Assembly: GCF_900113685.1 (NCBI RefSeq)
Contig: NZ_FOQG01000001.1
Span: forward strand, 186,001-250,000
Source of the DNA: Nocardioides psychrotolerans
GTDB lineage: Bacteria > Actinomycetota > Actinomycetes > Propionibacteriales > Nocardioidaceae
Length of the DNA stretch: 64,000 bases
Direction: 5' to 3'
Shown here piece by piece: positions 1 through 9,809 of the stretch (its first letter is position 1; the number at the start of each line of letters is the position of its first letter). The position numbers and the translations under genes were made by a program. The notes under the pieces were generated by a model that was not told where the DNA came from, searched no databases, and saw only the letters and a list, made by a program, of their open reading frames with translations.

Positions 1-143
1 GCGAAGCGGGCGGCCAGCGACGCGAGGGGGCGGGTGGCCTCGGCCGGGGTGAACAGCCGCGCCGAGAGCCCGGGGGTGCGTGCCAGCGACTCGCCGAACC
101 GCTCGATGTCGACCACGTCGATGCCGACGCCGATCACGGGCAC
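1..143 (-). CDS. acpS: Holo-[acyl-carrier-protein] synthase, N-terminal part (cut by window edge)
   Basis: Transfers the 4'-phosphopantetheine arm of CoA to acyl carrier protein, activating it for fatty-acid synthesis in the cytosol. Only the first 47 codons are inside the window. They contain [14 protein letters not shown], the AcpS N-terminal signature, whose first Asp binds Mg. A GTG start is chosen because AGGTGG lies 7 nt upstream; a second GTG two codons in is also possible. The gene follows glmS by 19 bp on the same strand, so the two are probably co-transcribed. It is a different PPTase type from the Sfp-like gene near 8 kb. Confidence 0.9.
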   Translation of the reverse strand, partial: MPVIGVGIDVVDIERFGESLARTPGLSARLFTPAEATRPLASLAARF

Positions 144-162
144 GACGACTCCACCTCGCGAC

Positions 163-2007
163 TCACTCGACCGTCACGGACTTGGCCAGGTTGCGCGGCT
201 GGTCGACGTCGTGGCCCATGGCGGTGGCGAGCTCGCAGGCGAAGAGCTGGAGCGGCACGATCGCGACGAGCGGCTGGAGCAGGACGGGGACCTTCGGCAG
301 CCGGATGAGGACGTCGGCGTAGGGCTCGATCTTGGTGTCGCCCTCCTCGGCGAGGCAGATCGTGCGGGCCCCCCGGGCGCGGACCTCCTGGATGCCGCTG
401 ATCATCTTCTCGTGGAGCTGGTCGCGACCCTGGGGTGGGACGACGCACAGCACCGGCATGCCCTCCTCGATCAGCGCGATCGGGCCGTGCTTGAGCTCCC
501 CGGCGGCGAAGCCCTCGGCGTGGATGTAGGCGAGCTCCTTGAGCTTCAGCGCGCCCTCGAGCGCGACGGGGTAGCCGGCGTGGCGGCCGAGGAAGAGCAC
601 CGAGCGGGTGTCGAGGTGGGACCGCGCCAGCTCGTAGACCTGCTCGGCCGACTCCAGCACCGTCGCGATGTGGTCGGGCATCTCCTCGAGCTGGTGGACG
701 ATCTCGGTGATCTCGTCGCCGTAGCGGGTGCCCTTGACCTGCGCGACGTAGAGCGCCAGCAGGTAGCAGGCCACGAGCTGGGTGAGGAAGCCCTTGGTCG
801 AGGCGACCCCGATCTCCGGACCAGCGTGGGTGTAGATGACCGCGTCGGACTCGCGCGGGATCGTCGAGCCGTTGGTGTTGCAGATCGCCAGCACCTTGGA
901 ACGCTGCGTGCGCGCGTGCCGGATCGCCTGGAGGGTGTCGGCGGTCTCCCCCGACTGGCTGATCGCGACGACCAGCGTGGAGTAGTCGAGGATCGGGTCG
1001 CGGTAGCGGAACTCCGAGGCCAGCTCGACCTCGACGGGCGTGCGGGTCCAGTGCTCGATGGCGTACTTGGCGACCATGCCGGCGTAGAACGACGTGCCGC
1101 AGGCGATGATGATGATCTTGGTGACGTCACGCAGCTCGTCGTCGGAGAGGCGCATCTCGTCGAGGTGCAGCAGCCCCGCCGGCGTACGACGGCCCAGCAG
1201 CGAGTCGGCGACGGCGCGCGGCTGCTCGAAGATCTCCTTGCGCATGAACCAGTCGTGACCATCCTTCTCGGCGGCCGAGAGGTCCCAGGTGACGTGGTAG
1301 CGCTTGCCCTCCGAGGGGTTGCCGTCGAAGTCGGTGACCTCGACGCCGTCGCGGGTGATGGTGACGACCTGGTCCTGGCCGAGCTCCATCGCCTCACGGG
1401 TGTGCTCGATGAACGCGGCGACGTCGGAGCCCAGGAAGTTCTCCCCCTCACCGATGCCCACGACGAGCGGGGAGTTGCGACGGGCGGCCACGACGCGCGA
1501 AGGGTCGTGGCTGTCGATCGCGACGAGCGTGAAGGCGCCCTCGAGCTGCCGGCAGACGCGCTGCATGGCGGTCGTCAGGTCGATGCCCGACTCCACCTGC
1601 AGCTCGAGCAGCTGGGCGGCGACCTCGGTGTCGGTCTCCGAGAGCATCACGTGGTCGTCGGCCTCGATGCGGTCGCGCAGCTCGGCGAAGTTCTCGATGA
1701 TCCCGTTGTGCACGAGGGCGACCCGGCGCGCACCACCGGTGTGGGGGTGGGCGTTCACGTCGTTGGGAGCACCGTGGGTGGCCCACCGGGTGTGGCCGAT
1801 CCCCGTTGTCGACGGGGGCAGCGGCGAGGCCGCGACCGCCTTCTCGAGGTTGGCGAGCTTTCCGGCCCGCTTGTCCGAGGCCAGCTCCCCGTCGACGACG
1901 AGGGCGATCCCGGCCGAGTCGTAGCCGCGGTACTCGAGGCGGCGCAGCCCCTCGATCACGACACCCTGGGCCTGCTGGGGGCCGACGTACCCGACGATTC
2001 CGCACAT
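163..2007 (-). CDS. glmS: Glutamine-fructose-6-phosphate aminotransferase (isomerizing)
   Basis: Makes glucosamine-6-phosphate from fructose-6-phosphate and glutamine, the first step toward UDP-GlcNAc and peptidoglycan. The 614-aa protein begins MCGIVGYVG, so Cys2 becomes the N-terminal nucleophile of the glutaminase domain (about residues 2-230). Two SIS sugar-isomerase domains follow (about 290-600), with the family's [11 protein letters not shown] and ESAEQVYEL stretches and the C-terminal end [15 protein letters not shown]. Length matches the family (about 610). The reading frame stays open far upstream, but the start must be at MCGIVG because Cys2 has to become N-terminal. It lies upstream of acpS and is divergent from coaA across 66 bp. 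GlmM, the next enzyme, is encoded 2 kb away. Confidence 0.97.
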   Translation of the reverse strand: MCGIVGYVGPQQAQGVVIEGLRRLEYRGYDSAGIALVVDGELASDKRAGKLANLEKAVAASPLPPSTTGIGHTRWATHGAPNDVNAHPHTGGARRVALVHNGIIENFAELRDRIEADDHVMLSETDTEVAAQLLELQVESGIDLTTAMQRVCRQLEGAFTLVAIDSHDPSRVVAARRNSPLVVGIGEGENFLGSDVAAFIEHTREAMELGQDQVVTITRDGVEVTDFDGNPSEGKRYHVTWDLSAAEKDGHDWFMRKEIFEQPRAVADSLLGRRTPAGLLHLDEMRLSDDELRDVTKIIIIACGTSFYAGMVAKYAIEHWTRTPVEVELASEFRYRDPILDYSTLVVAISQSGETADTLQAIRHARTQRSKVLAICNTNGSTIPRESDAVIYTHAGPEIGVASTKGFLTQLVACYLLALYVAQVKGTRYGDEITEIVHQLEEMPDHIATVLESAEQVYELARSHLDTRSVLFLGRHAGYPVALEGALKLKELAYIHAEGFAAGELKHGPIALIEEGMPVLCVVPPQGRDQLHEKMISGIQEVRARGARTICLAEEGDTKIEPYADVLIRLPKVPVLLQPLVAIVPLQLFACELATAMGHDVDQPRNLAKSVTVE

Positions 2008-2073
2008 GGCTTCCACTCTAGAGGTGAGACGCCGCCACTCCGGCCAGGCGGGTGGCCTGCAACAATCGCCGCC

Positions 2074-3060
2074 ATGTCGACAGGCGGGGGCCATCGCAAC
2101 GGTGGCCCCGAGGACTCCCACCGCGAGTTCTCCCCCTACATCGAGCTCGACCGCTCCGCCTGGGCCGCGCTGGCCCATGAGACGACCAACCCGCTGACGA
2201 CCGGCGAGATCCGCAGCCTGCGCGGGCTCGGCGACTCCCTCGATCTCGACGAGGTGCAGGAGGTCTACCTGCCGCTGAGCCGCCTGCTGAGCCTCTACGT
2301 CGAGTCGGCCGGCAAGCTGCACCGCGAGCAGGAGTCGTTCCTGCACCAGCGCACTCCCCCACGAACTCCGTTCGTGATCGGTCTGGCCGGGTCGGTGGCC
2401 GTCGGCAAGTCGACCACGGCGCGGGTGCTCCAGCAGATGCTGGCCCACTGGCCCGAGCACCCCAACGTCGCGCTGATCACCACCGACGGCTTCCTCTACC
2501 CCAACGCCGAGCTCGAGCGACGCGGCATCATGCAGCGCAAGGGCTTCCCCGAGTCCTACGACCGCCGCGCGCTGCTGCGCTTCGTCGTGGACATCAAGTC
2601 GGGCAAGGACGAGGTCGAGGCGCCGACGTACTCGCACCTGGTCTATGACGTCGTCGACGACCAGAAGGTCGTCATCAAGCGGCCCGACATCGTGATCATC
2701 GAGGGCCTCAACGTGCTCCAGCCCGCCCGGGTGCATGACGACGGCCGTGCCGGGCTCAGCGTCAGCGACTTCTTCGACTTCTCCGTCTACGTCGACGCGG
2801 GGACCAGCCACATCCGTGACTGGTACGTCGAGCGGTTCCTGCGGCTGCGCGAGACGTCGTTCCGCGATCCGGGCTCCTACTTCGCGAAGTACGGCGACCT
2901 CACGCACGAGGAGGCCGTGGCCGAGGCGACCCGGATCTGGGACGCGATCAACGGGCCCAACCTGGCCGAGAACGTCCTGCCCACGCGCTCACGCGCCACG
3001 CTCGTGCTGCGCAAGGACCGCGACCACTCGGTGCGCTACGTGCGGCTGCGCAAGCTCTGA
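2074..3060 (+). CDS. coaA: Type I pantothenate kinase
   Basis: Phosphorylates pantothenate, the committed step of CoA biosynthesis. The 328-aa protein has the P-loop [12 protein letters not shown] at residues 103-114, the family stretch TTDGFLYPN, and [12 protein letters not shown]. The length is close to the usual 310-320 aa, with a short polar N-terminal tail. The ATG is the first methionine before conserved sequence ([12 protein letters not shown]). It is transcribed away from glmS and ends against the oppositely oriented hypothetical gene that follows; a short inverted repeat (AGGTCC/GGACCT, 3062-3090) lies between them. Confidence 0.96.
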   Translation: MSTGGGHRNGGPEDSHREFSPYIELDRSAWAALAHETTNPLTTGEIRSLRGLGDSLDLDEVQEVYLPLSRLLSLYVESAGKLHREQESFLHQRTPPRTPFVIGLAGSVAVGKSTTARVLQQMLAHWPEHPNVALITTDGFLYPNAELERRGIMQRKGFPESYDRRALLRFVVDIKSGKDEVEAPTYSHLVYDVVDDQKVVIKRPDIVIIEGLNVLQPARVHDDGRAGLSVSDFFDFSVYVDAGTSHIRDWYVERFLRLRETSFRDPGSYFAKYGDLTHEEAVAEATRIWDAINGPNLAENVLPTRSRATLVLRKDRDHSVRYVRLRKL

Positions 3061-3105
3061 CAGGTCCCGTTCAGAGGCTCCGCTGGACCTCGAGGCAGTG
3101 CTCGG

Positions 3106-3792
3106 CTACCGCAGCACGCGCAGGCTCGCCAGGATCCGCCGGACGGTCGGGTCGGTGGCCGAGCGCGGACCCAGGTCGCGCACCAGCACCGCACTGACGA
3201 CGCCGGCCCGGGTCACGGTGCTGACGACGTGGAGCTCCACCCGTGACGGGGTGCACGGGTCGCGGTCGCCCAACCGGATCGTCGTGCGCGAGACCGCGGC
3301 CGGGGCGCCGTCGGCGAGACGGGTCGTCGTACGACGGGAGCGGAGCGGGTCGCCCGCGATCCCGGCCGTCCACCGCATCACGAGTCGCCGATGGGCCGGT
3401 CGCAGACCGGTGCCGGCGAGCGGTGGGGTGAGCCCGACGAACGCGCGGTTGGACGGCGCCGCGCTCCCGACGCCCGGGCAGTAGCCGTCGTCCAGCACCG
3501 CCGGCCCCGTCACGCCGACGACCGGCCGGCCGTGGCCGTCGGCGTAGAACAAGGTGCCACCAGGAACGGTCCAGCCTTCCGACCGCGGCGGCACGCTGAT
3601 CTCGGCGTACGACGATCGCAGGACCTCCCAGGTCGCCTCCGGCGCTGCGGTCATCACCCGGGCGGGCGCGTCCGGGCGTGCTGCGAGCACCACCGCCGCG
3701 CACCCGATCACGACCAGCGTCGCCGCGATCCCCAGCGGCACGACCAGGCGTGCCGCCACTCGGCCTGCGAGGTGCGCGACGAGGCTGGTCAT
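3106..3792 (-). CDS. Membrane-anchored hypothetical protein
   Basis: A 228-aa protein of unknown function. Residues about 14-38 form one hydrophobic segment (LVVPLGIAATLVVIGCAAVV), so the rest is probably outside the membrane. A Cys lies inside this segment, but I do not see a clear lipobox. The exported part has no motif I recognise; two Cys residues (in GYCPG and DPCTPS) could pair. Coding is supported by third-position GC and by fit between coaA and the palindromes downstream of glmM. Function cannot be assigned. Confidence 0.7.
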   Translation of the reverse strand: MTSLVAHLAGRVAARLVVPLGIAATLVVIGCAAVVLAARPDAPARVMTAAPEATWEVLRSSYAEISVPPRSEGWTVPGGTLFYADGHGRPVVGVTGPAVLDDGYCPGVGSAAPSNRAFVGLTPPLAGTGLRPAHRRLVMRWTAGIAGDPLRSRRTTTRLADGAPAAVSRTTIRLGDRDPCTPSRVELHVVSTVTRAGVVSAVLVRDLGPRSATDPTVRRILASLRVLR

Positions 3793-3876
3793 CCTCCACG
3801 TCTACCGCTCGCCGACAGGGAGCGCGACCGCTCCTCCACAGGCTGCCGGGAGCGGGACGTGGACTGGGCGGGCGAG

Positions 3877-3940
3877 TCGGTTGCTTGAGGGGTGTTGCAA
3901 CACCCCTCAAGCAACCGAGTCCCCGGACATCCGGGGACTC
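3877..3940. repeat. Two adjoining palindromes downstream of glmM, probable terminator
   Basis: A perfect 42-bp palindrome (3877-3918, two 21-bp arms meeting at GTTG/CAAC) is followed directly by a second inverted repeat (3917-3927 and 3930-3940, 11-bp arms around a CA loop). They lie between the end of glmM and the start of the hypothetical gene, where a terminator is expected. No T-run follows, as is common in high-GC actinobacteria. The sequence elements GAGTCGG and GTTGCA recur in the long hairpin at 23906-23955. Confidence 0.75.
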
Positions 3941-3963
3941 ATGCAACGGGCAGCCGGCAGCCC

Positions 3964-5310
3964 TCAGAGAGCGAGCTGCCGCCGCACGACCCCGGCGAGG
4001 CGCTCAGCGACATCCCGGGCGAGCTCGGGGGTCGGCGCCTCGACCATGACGCGCACGAGGGCCTCGGTGCCCGACGGGCGCAGGAGGATCCGGCCGGTGT
4101 CGCCCAGCGCGTACTCCTCCTCGGCGACCGCCGCGGCGAGCACGGCGTCCTCGTCGGTGCGGGCCTTGTCGACGCCGGGGACGTTGATGAGGACCTGCGG
4201 CAGCCGGGTCATCACGCCCGCGAGGGAGGCCAGCGACTGGCCGGTCGTGGCCATGCGCTGGAGCACGTGGAGGGCGGTCAGGGCGCCGTCGCCGGTGGTG
4301 GCGTGCTCGCTCATGATCACGTGGCCGGACTGCTCGCCTCCGAGGGAGTAGCCGGAGACCCGCATGGCCTCGAGGACGTAGCGGTCGCCGACCTTGGTCT
4401 GGCGCACCCCGAGCCCGGCGGCCTTCATGGCCTGCACGAAGCCGAGGTTGCTCATCACGGTCGCGACGACGGTGTCCTTGACCAGCCGCCCGGTCTCGGC
4501 CATCGCGAGGGCGAGGATCGCGAGGATCTGGTCACCGTCGACGGTCTCACCTGCGGCGTCGACGGCCAAGCAGCGGTCGGCGTCGCCATCGAGGGCGAAG
4601 CCTGCGTCGGCTCCGTGCGCGAGGACGGCAGCACGGAGCGGGCCGAGGTGTGTGGAGCCGCAGCCGTCGTTGATGTTGAGCCCGTCGGGCGCGTCGGCGA
4701 TGGCGATGACCTCGGCACCGGCCTGACGCAGCGCCAGCGGACCCGACTCGTAGGCGGCGCCGTGGGCGCAGTCGAGGACGACCTTGAGGCCTGCGAGCGG
4801 CCGGTCGAGGGTGGAGACCAGGTGGTCGACGTACTCCTCGACGGGAGTGCCGTAGGGCGAGACGCGGCCGACGTCGCCGGCCGTCGGGCGGACCCAGGGC
4901 CGTTCGAGGTGGGCCTCGATGTCACGCTCGACGGCGTCGCCGAGCTTGACCCCGCCGCGCGCCAAGAACTTGATGCCGTTGTCGGGCATCGGGTTGTGCG
5001 AGGCGCTGATAACCACCCCGAGGTCCGCCCCCAGCGACTGGGTCAGGTAGGCGACGCCGGGAGTCGGCAGGACCCGCAGGCGCAGCACGTCGACCCCGGC
5101 CGAGGCGAGCCCGGCGACGACCGCGTGCTCGAGGAACTGCCCCGAGATCCGGGTGTCACGACCGACGACCGCGAGGGGACGCTCCCCCTCGTAGTCTCCC
5201 CGGTCGACGAGGACACGCGCGGCTGCAACGGAAAGGTCCAGGGCCAGCTCAGCGGTGAGCTCACCGTTGGCCAGGCCCCGGACCCCGTCCGTGCCGAAGA
5301 TGCGCGGCAT
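3964..5310 (-). CDS. glmM: Phosphoglucosamine mutase
   Basis: Interconverts glucosamine-6-phosphate and glucosamine-1-phosphate on the way to UDP-GlcNAc. The 448-aa length is typical. The N-terminus [12 protein letters not shown] is the family signature, the catalytic phosphoserine is Ser104 in ISASHNP, the metal loop is DGDADR, and the C-terminal phosphate-binding loop is [12 protein letters not shown]. It begins 15 bp after rpsI ends and is probably read through from the rplM-rpsI operon, an arrangement common in actinobacteria. Paired palindromes follow its stop codon. Confidence 0.97.
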   Translation of the reverse strand: MPRIFGTDGVRGLANGELTAELALDLSVAAARVLVDRGDYEGERPLAVVGRDTRISGQFLEHAVVAGLASAGVDVLRLRVLPTPGVAYLTQSLGADLGVVISASHNPMPDNGIKFLARGGVKLGDAVERDIEAHLERPWVRPTAGDVGRVSPYGTPVEEYVDHLVSTLDRPLAGLKVVLDCAHGAAYESGPLALRQAGAEVIAIADAPDGLNINDGCGSTHLGPLRAAVLAHGADAGFALDGDADRCLAVDAAGETVDGDQILAILALAMAETGRLVKDTVVATVMSNLGFVQAMKAAGLGVRQTKVGDRYVLEAMRVSGYSLGGEQSGHVIMSEHATTGDGALTALHVLQRMATTGQSLASLAGVMTRLPQVLINVPGVDKARTDEDAVLAAAVAEEEYALGDTGRILLRPSGTEALVRVMVEAPTPELARDVAERLAGVVRRQLAL

Positions 5311-5325
5311 TGCGCCCCTAGGCGA

Positions 5326-5826
5326 TCAGCGCTTGCTGAACTGAGGCGCCTTGCGCGCCTTCTTGAGACCGGCCTTCTTGCGCTCGATGACGCGGGCGTC
5401 ACGCGTGAGCAGTCCGGCCTTCTTGAGGGCCGGGCGGTTGGCGTCGGTGTCGATCCAGTTCAGGCACCGGGCCACGCCGAGGCGAAGCGCGCCGGCCTGA
5501 CCGGTGATGCCGCCGCCGTGGATGCGGGCGATGACGTCGAACCGACCCTCGAGCTGCAGCTCGGCGAACGGCTCGTTCACCACCTGCTGGTGCAGCTTGT
5601 TGGGGAAGTAGGAGTCGAGCGTGCGGCCGTTGACCGTCCAGACGCCGGTGCCGGGGACGATGCGCACCCGGGCCACGGCCTCCTTGCGACGGCCGGTGGC
5701 CGCCGCGGGGATGATGGTCGCCGGGCGGGCGGGGGCGTCCGCGGACGGAGCGCTCTCGGAGCTGTAGGCAACGCCCTGCTCGTCGGTCTCGTAGGTCTCC
5801 TCGACCTCGGTGCTGGTGTCAGCCAC
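5326..5826 (-). CDS. rpsI: 30S ribosomal protein S9
   Basis: Small-subunit protein whose C-terminal tail reaches the P-site tRNA. The S9 core begins near residue 45 ([12 protein letters not shown]), and the basic tail ends APQFSKR. The first 40 or so residues are an acidic, Ser/Ala/Pro-rich extension absent from E. coli S9. GTG at 5826 is preferred: GAGGAAC sits at good spacing upstream, and the in-frame TTG 12 bases earlier overlaps that ribosome-binding site. It follows rplM by 33 bp. Confidence 0.96.
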   Translation of the reverse strand: MADTSTEVEETYETDEQGVAYSSESAPSADAPARPATIIPAAATGRRKEAVARVRIVPGTGVWTVNGRTLDSYFPNKLHQQVVNEPFAELQLEGRFDVIARIHGGGITGQAGALRLGVARCLNWIDTDANRPALKKAGLLTRDARVIERKKAGLKKARKAPQFSKR

Positions 5827-5859
5827 TGTGTTCCTCAACCTTGCTTTCGACGTCGATGA

Positions 5860-6303
5860 TTACTGGGAGATCTGCGAGATCTCGAAGGGGACGGCCTGCT
5901 GGGCCGAGTGGGGGTGGGTCGGGCCGCTGTAGACCTTGAGCTTCTTCATCAGCGCGCGACCGAGCTTGTTCTTGGGGAGCATGCCCCACACGGCCTTCTC
6001 GATCGCCTTGCGAGCGTCCTTGTCGAGGATCTCGCCGATCGGGGTGGAAGTCAGGCCGCCCGGGTAACCGGAGTGGCGGTAGGCCATCTTCGTCGTGCGC
6101 TTGGTGCCGGACAGGTGGACCTTCTCCGCGTTGACGACGATGACGAAGTCGCCGACGTCCATGTGCGGGGCGAAGATCGGCTTGTGCTTGCCGCGGAGGA
6201 GTGTGGCGACCTCGACGGCGAGGCGACCCAGGACGATGTCCTCGGCGTCGATGACGTGCCAGTCGCGCTGGATGTCGCCGGGCTTGGGGCTGTACGTGCG
6301 CAA
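5860..6303 (-). CDS. rplM: 50S ribosomal protein L13
   Basis: Early-assembly large-subunit protein. The 147-aa product begins [20 protein letters not shown] and contains [10 protein letters not shown], both typical of actinobacterial L13. A TTG start at 6303 is chosen because homologues begin MRTYSPK; the open frame upstream is Pro/Gly-rich and does not look like L13. The SD-like AGGAAAG is somewhat distant (about 9-12 nt). First gene of the rplM-rpsI(-glmM) unit; a promoter candidate lies about 165 bp upstream. Confidence 0.96.
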   Translation of the reverse strand: MRTYSPKPGDIQRDWHVIDAEDIVLGRLAVEVATLLRGKHKPIFAPHMDVGDFVIVVNAEKVHLSGTKRTTKMAYRHSGYPGGLTSTPIGEILDKDARKAIEKAVWGMLPKNKLGRALMKKLKVYSGPTHPHSAQQAVPFEISQISQ

Positions 6304-6468
6304 GACGCTTCTACTTTCCTTCGTTCGTGGACCCGCCAGGATCGATCCCGGGGGTGGTGGTGCCGCAGCTTCTGACGAACACGGGCCGGCTTGCCACCGA
6401 GGTGGGGTCCGGCACTGCATCACGGTCTCGCAGGCGAGGTCGGGACGCGGCAGGAGTCGCGACCGGCA

Positions 6469-6498
6469 AGACTACGGCTCTCGCGCGTGGCGGGTCAA
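6469..6498 (-). promoter_or_regulatory. Putative sigma-70-type promoter for rplM-rpsI
   Basis: On the minus strand TTGACC (6498-6493) is followed after 18 bp by TAGTCT (6474-6469), a good match to a housekeeping actinobacterial promoter. It faces rplM and would give a leader of roughly 160 nt. Assigned by pattern only. Confidence 0.5.
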
Positions 6499-6583
6499 AA
6501 CGACGTGGGCCGGAGCACACGTCGGTGGACGCTGATGGACACGGGTTAGCGCGCGCGTGGGACAGCGGTTTAGGTTGGAGCGC

Positions 6584-7873
<1,290 letters not shown>

Positions 7874-7894
7874 GCCCTGCGCCTGAGCCGTAGC

Positions 7895-7941
7895 AACGCG
7901 GCCGACGTCGCGCCCGTCCGGGCGCTGACGGCGGCCGCGTT
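7895..7941. terminator. Branched hairpin after citrate synthase
   Basis: A 10-bp outer stem (7895-7904 with 7932-7941, AACGCGGCCG/CGGCCGCGTT) encloses an inner 7-bp stem (7910-7916 with 7919-7925). It begins 22 bp after the gltA stop codon, where a terminator is expected. There is no T-tract. Confidence 0.55.
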
Positions 7942-7999
7942 CGCGTCGGGCCCAGGCCCCGGGGCGTTCGCGCCCGACCCGTTCGACCGGCCCTGACGC

Positions 8000-8503
8000 A
8001 TGACACCCACGGTGCACGTCGCCGCGCTCTGGGGGTCGGGGCACCGGGCGTTCCAGCGGGCCCGGGCGGAGGCCTACCTCGCCGACGAGCTGTGCCTGTC
8101 CCGGGTGGCGCGCCTGTGCGTGCGCTGCGCCAGCCCTGGCCACGGCCGGCCGGTCCCCCTCGGCGCGAGCGACGCGGTTCACCTGAGCCTGGCCTACGCC
8201 GAGGACGTCGTGCTGGTCGCCTGGAGCAGCGCGCCGGTCGGGGTCGACGTGGAGCGAGACGCGCCCGGACGCGGCGCGGGCGACTACGGCGACCTGCGGG
8301 TCTGGACGCGCATCGAGGCCATCGTGAAGACCAGCGGCGAGGGCCTGTCTCGCGAGCCGGTCGACCTGCCGGAGCTGTGGACCTCCCCGCTCCCGCTGCC
8401 CGAGGGCTGGGTCGGCACCGTCGCGTGCGCCGTGCCGGCCGAGCTCAGCTGGCGTTCAGGGCATCCGGCGCATCGGGGAGGTCCGGCAGCTCCTCCTCGT
8501 TGA
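8000..8503 (+). CDS. Sfp-type 4'-phosphopantetheinyl transferase superfamily protein
   Basis: Predicted to load a phosphopantetheine arm from CoA onto a carrier domain. The 167-aa protein shows the superfamily motifs in order: a Cys-containing N-terminal stretch ending GHGRPV, HLSLAYAEDVVLVAW, the Mg-binding GVDVER, and WTRIEAIVKTSGEGL, equivalent to W(T/S)xKEAxxK. It is shorter than Sfp (about 220 aa), with a reduced C-terminal part. ATG 8000 is the earliest start because an in-frame TGA lies two codons upstream. Its last 59 bp overlap the end of the M1 peptidase gene on the other strand. The obvious client is the carrier domain of the adjacent synthetase; that link is inferred from position. 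Confidence 0.85.
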   Translation: MTPTVHVAALWGSGHRAFQRARAEAYLADELCLSRVARLCVRCASPGHGRPVPLGASDAVHLSLAYAEDVVLVAWSSAPVGVDVERDAPGRGAGDYGDLRVWTRIEAIVKTSGEGLSREPVDLPELWTSPLPLPEGWVGTVACAVPAELSWRSGHPAHRGGPAAPPR

Positions 8504-9809
8504 GCCACTGCGCGAAGAGGGCGTCGACGGCCTCGCCCGTGCGGGCCGGGACGTGGGCCGCGACGTGGGCCACGAAGTCGGCGGTGCTGACCGTGCCGCC
8601 ACGGTGATCGGCTACCCAGGCCCGCAGCAGCCCGAAGAAGGCGTCGTCGTCGCCGACAGTGAGCCGCAGCGCGTGGAGGGTGAGGGCACCGCGCTTGTAG
8701 ACACGGTCGTCGAACATCAGCGCCGGCCCGGGATCGGAGAGCAGCAGGTCCTGGTCGAGCCCGGCCAGGCGCTGGTGGTGGACGCGGGCGTGCACGTCCG
8801 CGGTGTCGCCGCCCGACCGCTCCGACCACAGCCACTCTGCGTAGCAGGCGAAGCCCTCGTGCAGCCAGATGTCGCGCCAGGCGCCGAGCGTCACGGTGTT
8901 GCCGAACCACTGGTGCGCCAGCTCGTGGGCGACCAGCCGCACCGACTCCCACTCCGAGGTGAGGAAGTTGCGACCGAAGGTCGAGAGGCTCTGCGACTCC
9001 AGGGGGATCTCGAGGTCGTCGGCGGTGACAACGACCGAGTAGAGCGGGAACGGGTAGTCGCCGAAGAGCTCGGCGAAGGCGGCCAGCATCTCGGGTTGGC
9101 GGCCGAACGCGTCCTCGACGCCGCTGCCCGCGTCGTGGGGGACGACGGCGTACATCGGGACGATCGCGTCGAGCTCACGGACGTCGTAGCGCCCGATCTG
9201 GACGGTGGCGAGGTAGGTCGCCATCGGCTCGTCCTGGAGGTAGGTCCAGGTGACCGAGCTGCCGTGGCGCCTGCGGCTGCCGAGGATGCCGTTGGCGACG
9301 ACGTGGTAGTCGGGGTGGGCGGTCACCGAGATGGCGTAGGAGGCCTTGTCGTCGGGCCGGTCGTTGCAGGGGAACCAGGTCGGGGCGCCGTGCGGCTGAC
9401 CCGCGACGATGACACCGTCGGTCAGCTCCTCCCAGCCGGCGTCGCCGTGGTGCTTCTCGATCAGCGGGCGCGGGTTGCCGGCGTAGGTGACGACCATCGA
9501 GAAGGCCGCGCCCTGCTTGAGGGGCGTGGCCAGCGTGACGACCAGCCGGCCCTCGCGGGTGCGGAACTTCGCCGGCGCACGGCCGTCGACCTTGACCTTG
9601 GTGACGTCGAGGTGGGCGAGGTCGAGGACCACGCGGGTGAGGTCGTCGACGGCGACGGCGTCGATGGTCGAGGTGGCGCGGAGGCGGTTGCCGTCGATGT
9701 CGTAGACGAGGTCGAGGGCGTAGTGGGTGGCGCTCCAGGCGGGGTCGCCGTGGCCGGGCAGGTAGGGGTCGGCGGTGGGCAGGTCGGAGCTGAGTCCGGG
9801 CACCTTCAC
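8445..9809 (-). CDS. M1-family zinc metallopeptidase
   Basis: A 454-aa gluzincin peptidase. The zinc site is HELAH at residues 295-299, with the third ligand Glu318 in LHEGFACYAEWL; the N-terminal beta domain spans about 20-200. Where classical M1 aminopeptidases have GAMEN, this protein has EIPLESQ (about 267-273), a variant I associate with actinobacterial M1 homologues. There is no evident signal peptide. The GTG start overlaps the stop of the synthetase gene (GTGA), indicating translational coupling. Next to a poly-amino-acid synthetase it may hydrolyse the product, but substrate specificity is not visible in the sequence. Confidence 0.9.
   Translation of the reverse strand: MKVPGLSSDLPTADPYLPGHGDPAWSATHYALDLVYDIDGNRLRATSTIDAVAVDDLTRVVLDLAHLDVTKVKVDGRAPAKFRTREGRLVVTLATPLKQGAAFSMVVTYAGNPRPLIEKHHGDAGWEELTDGVIVAGQPHGAPTWFPCNDRPDDKASYAISVTAHPDYHVVANGILGSRRRHGSSVTWTYLQDEPMATYLATVQIGRYDVRELDAIVPMYAVVPHDAGSGVEDAFGRQPEMLAAFAELFGDYPFPLYSVVVTADDLEIPLESQSLSTFGRNFLTSEWESVRLVAHELAHQWFGNTVTLGAWRDIWLHEGFACYAEWLWSERSGGDTADVHARVHHQRLAGLDQDLLLSDPGPALMFDDRVYKRGALTLHALRLTVGDDDAFFGLLRAWVADHRGGTVSTADFVAHVAAHVPARTGEAVDALFAQWLNEEELPDLPDAPDALNAS

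Noticed and set aside
34..2073. Long open plus-strand frame continuous with the pantothenate kinase gene.
   Set aside because: It is antisense to glmS and acpS; kinase homology begins only after ATG 2074.
1941..2073. glmS ribozyme upstream of glmS.
   Set aside because: Only 66 bp separate glmS and coaA, too short for the ribozyme, and its conserved core is absent.
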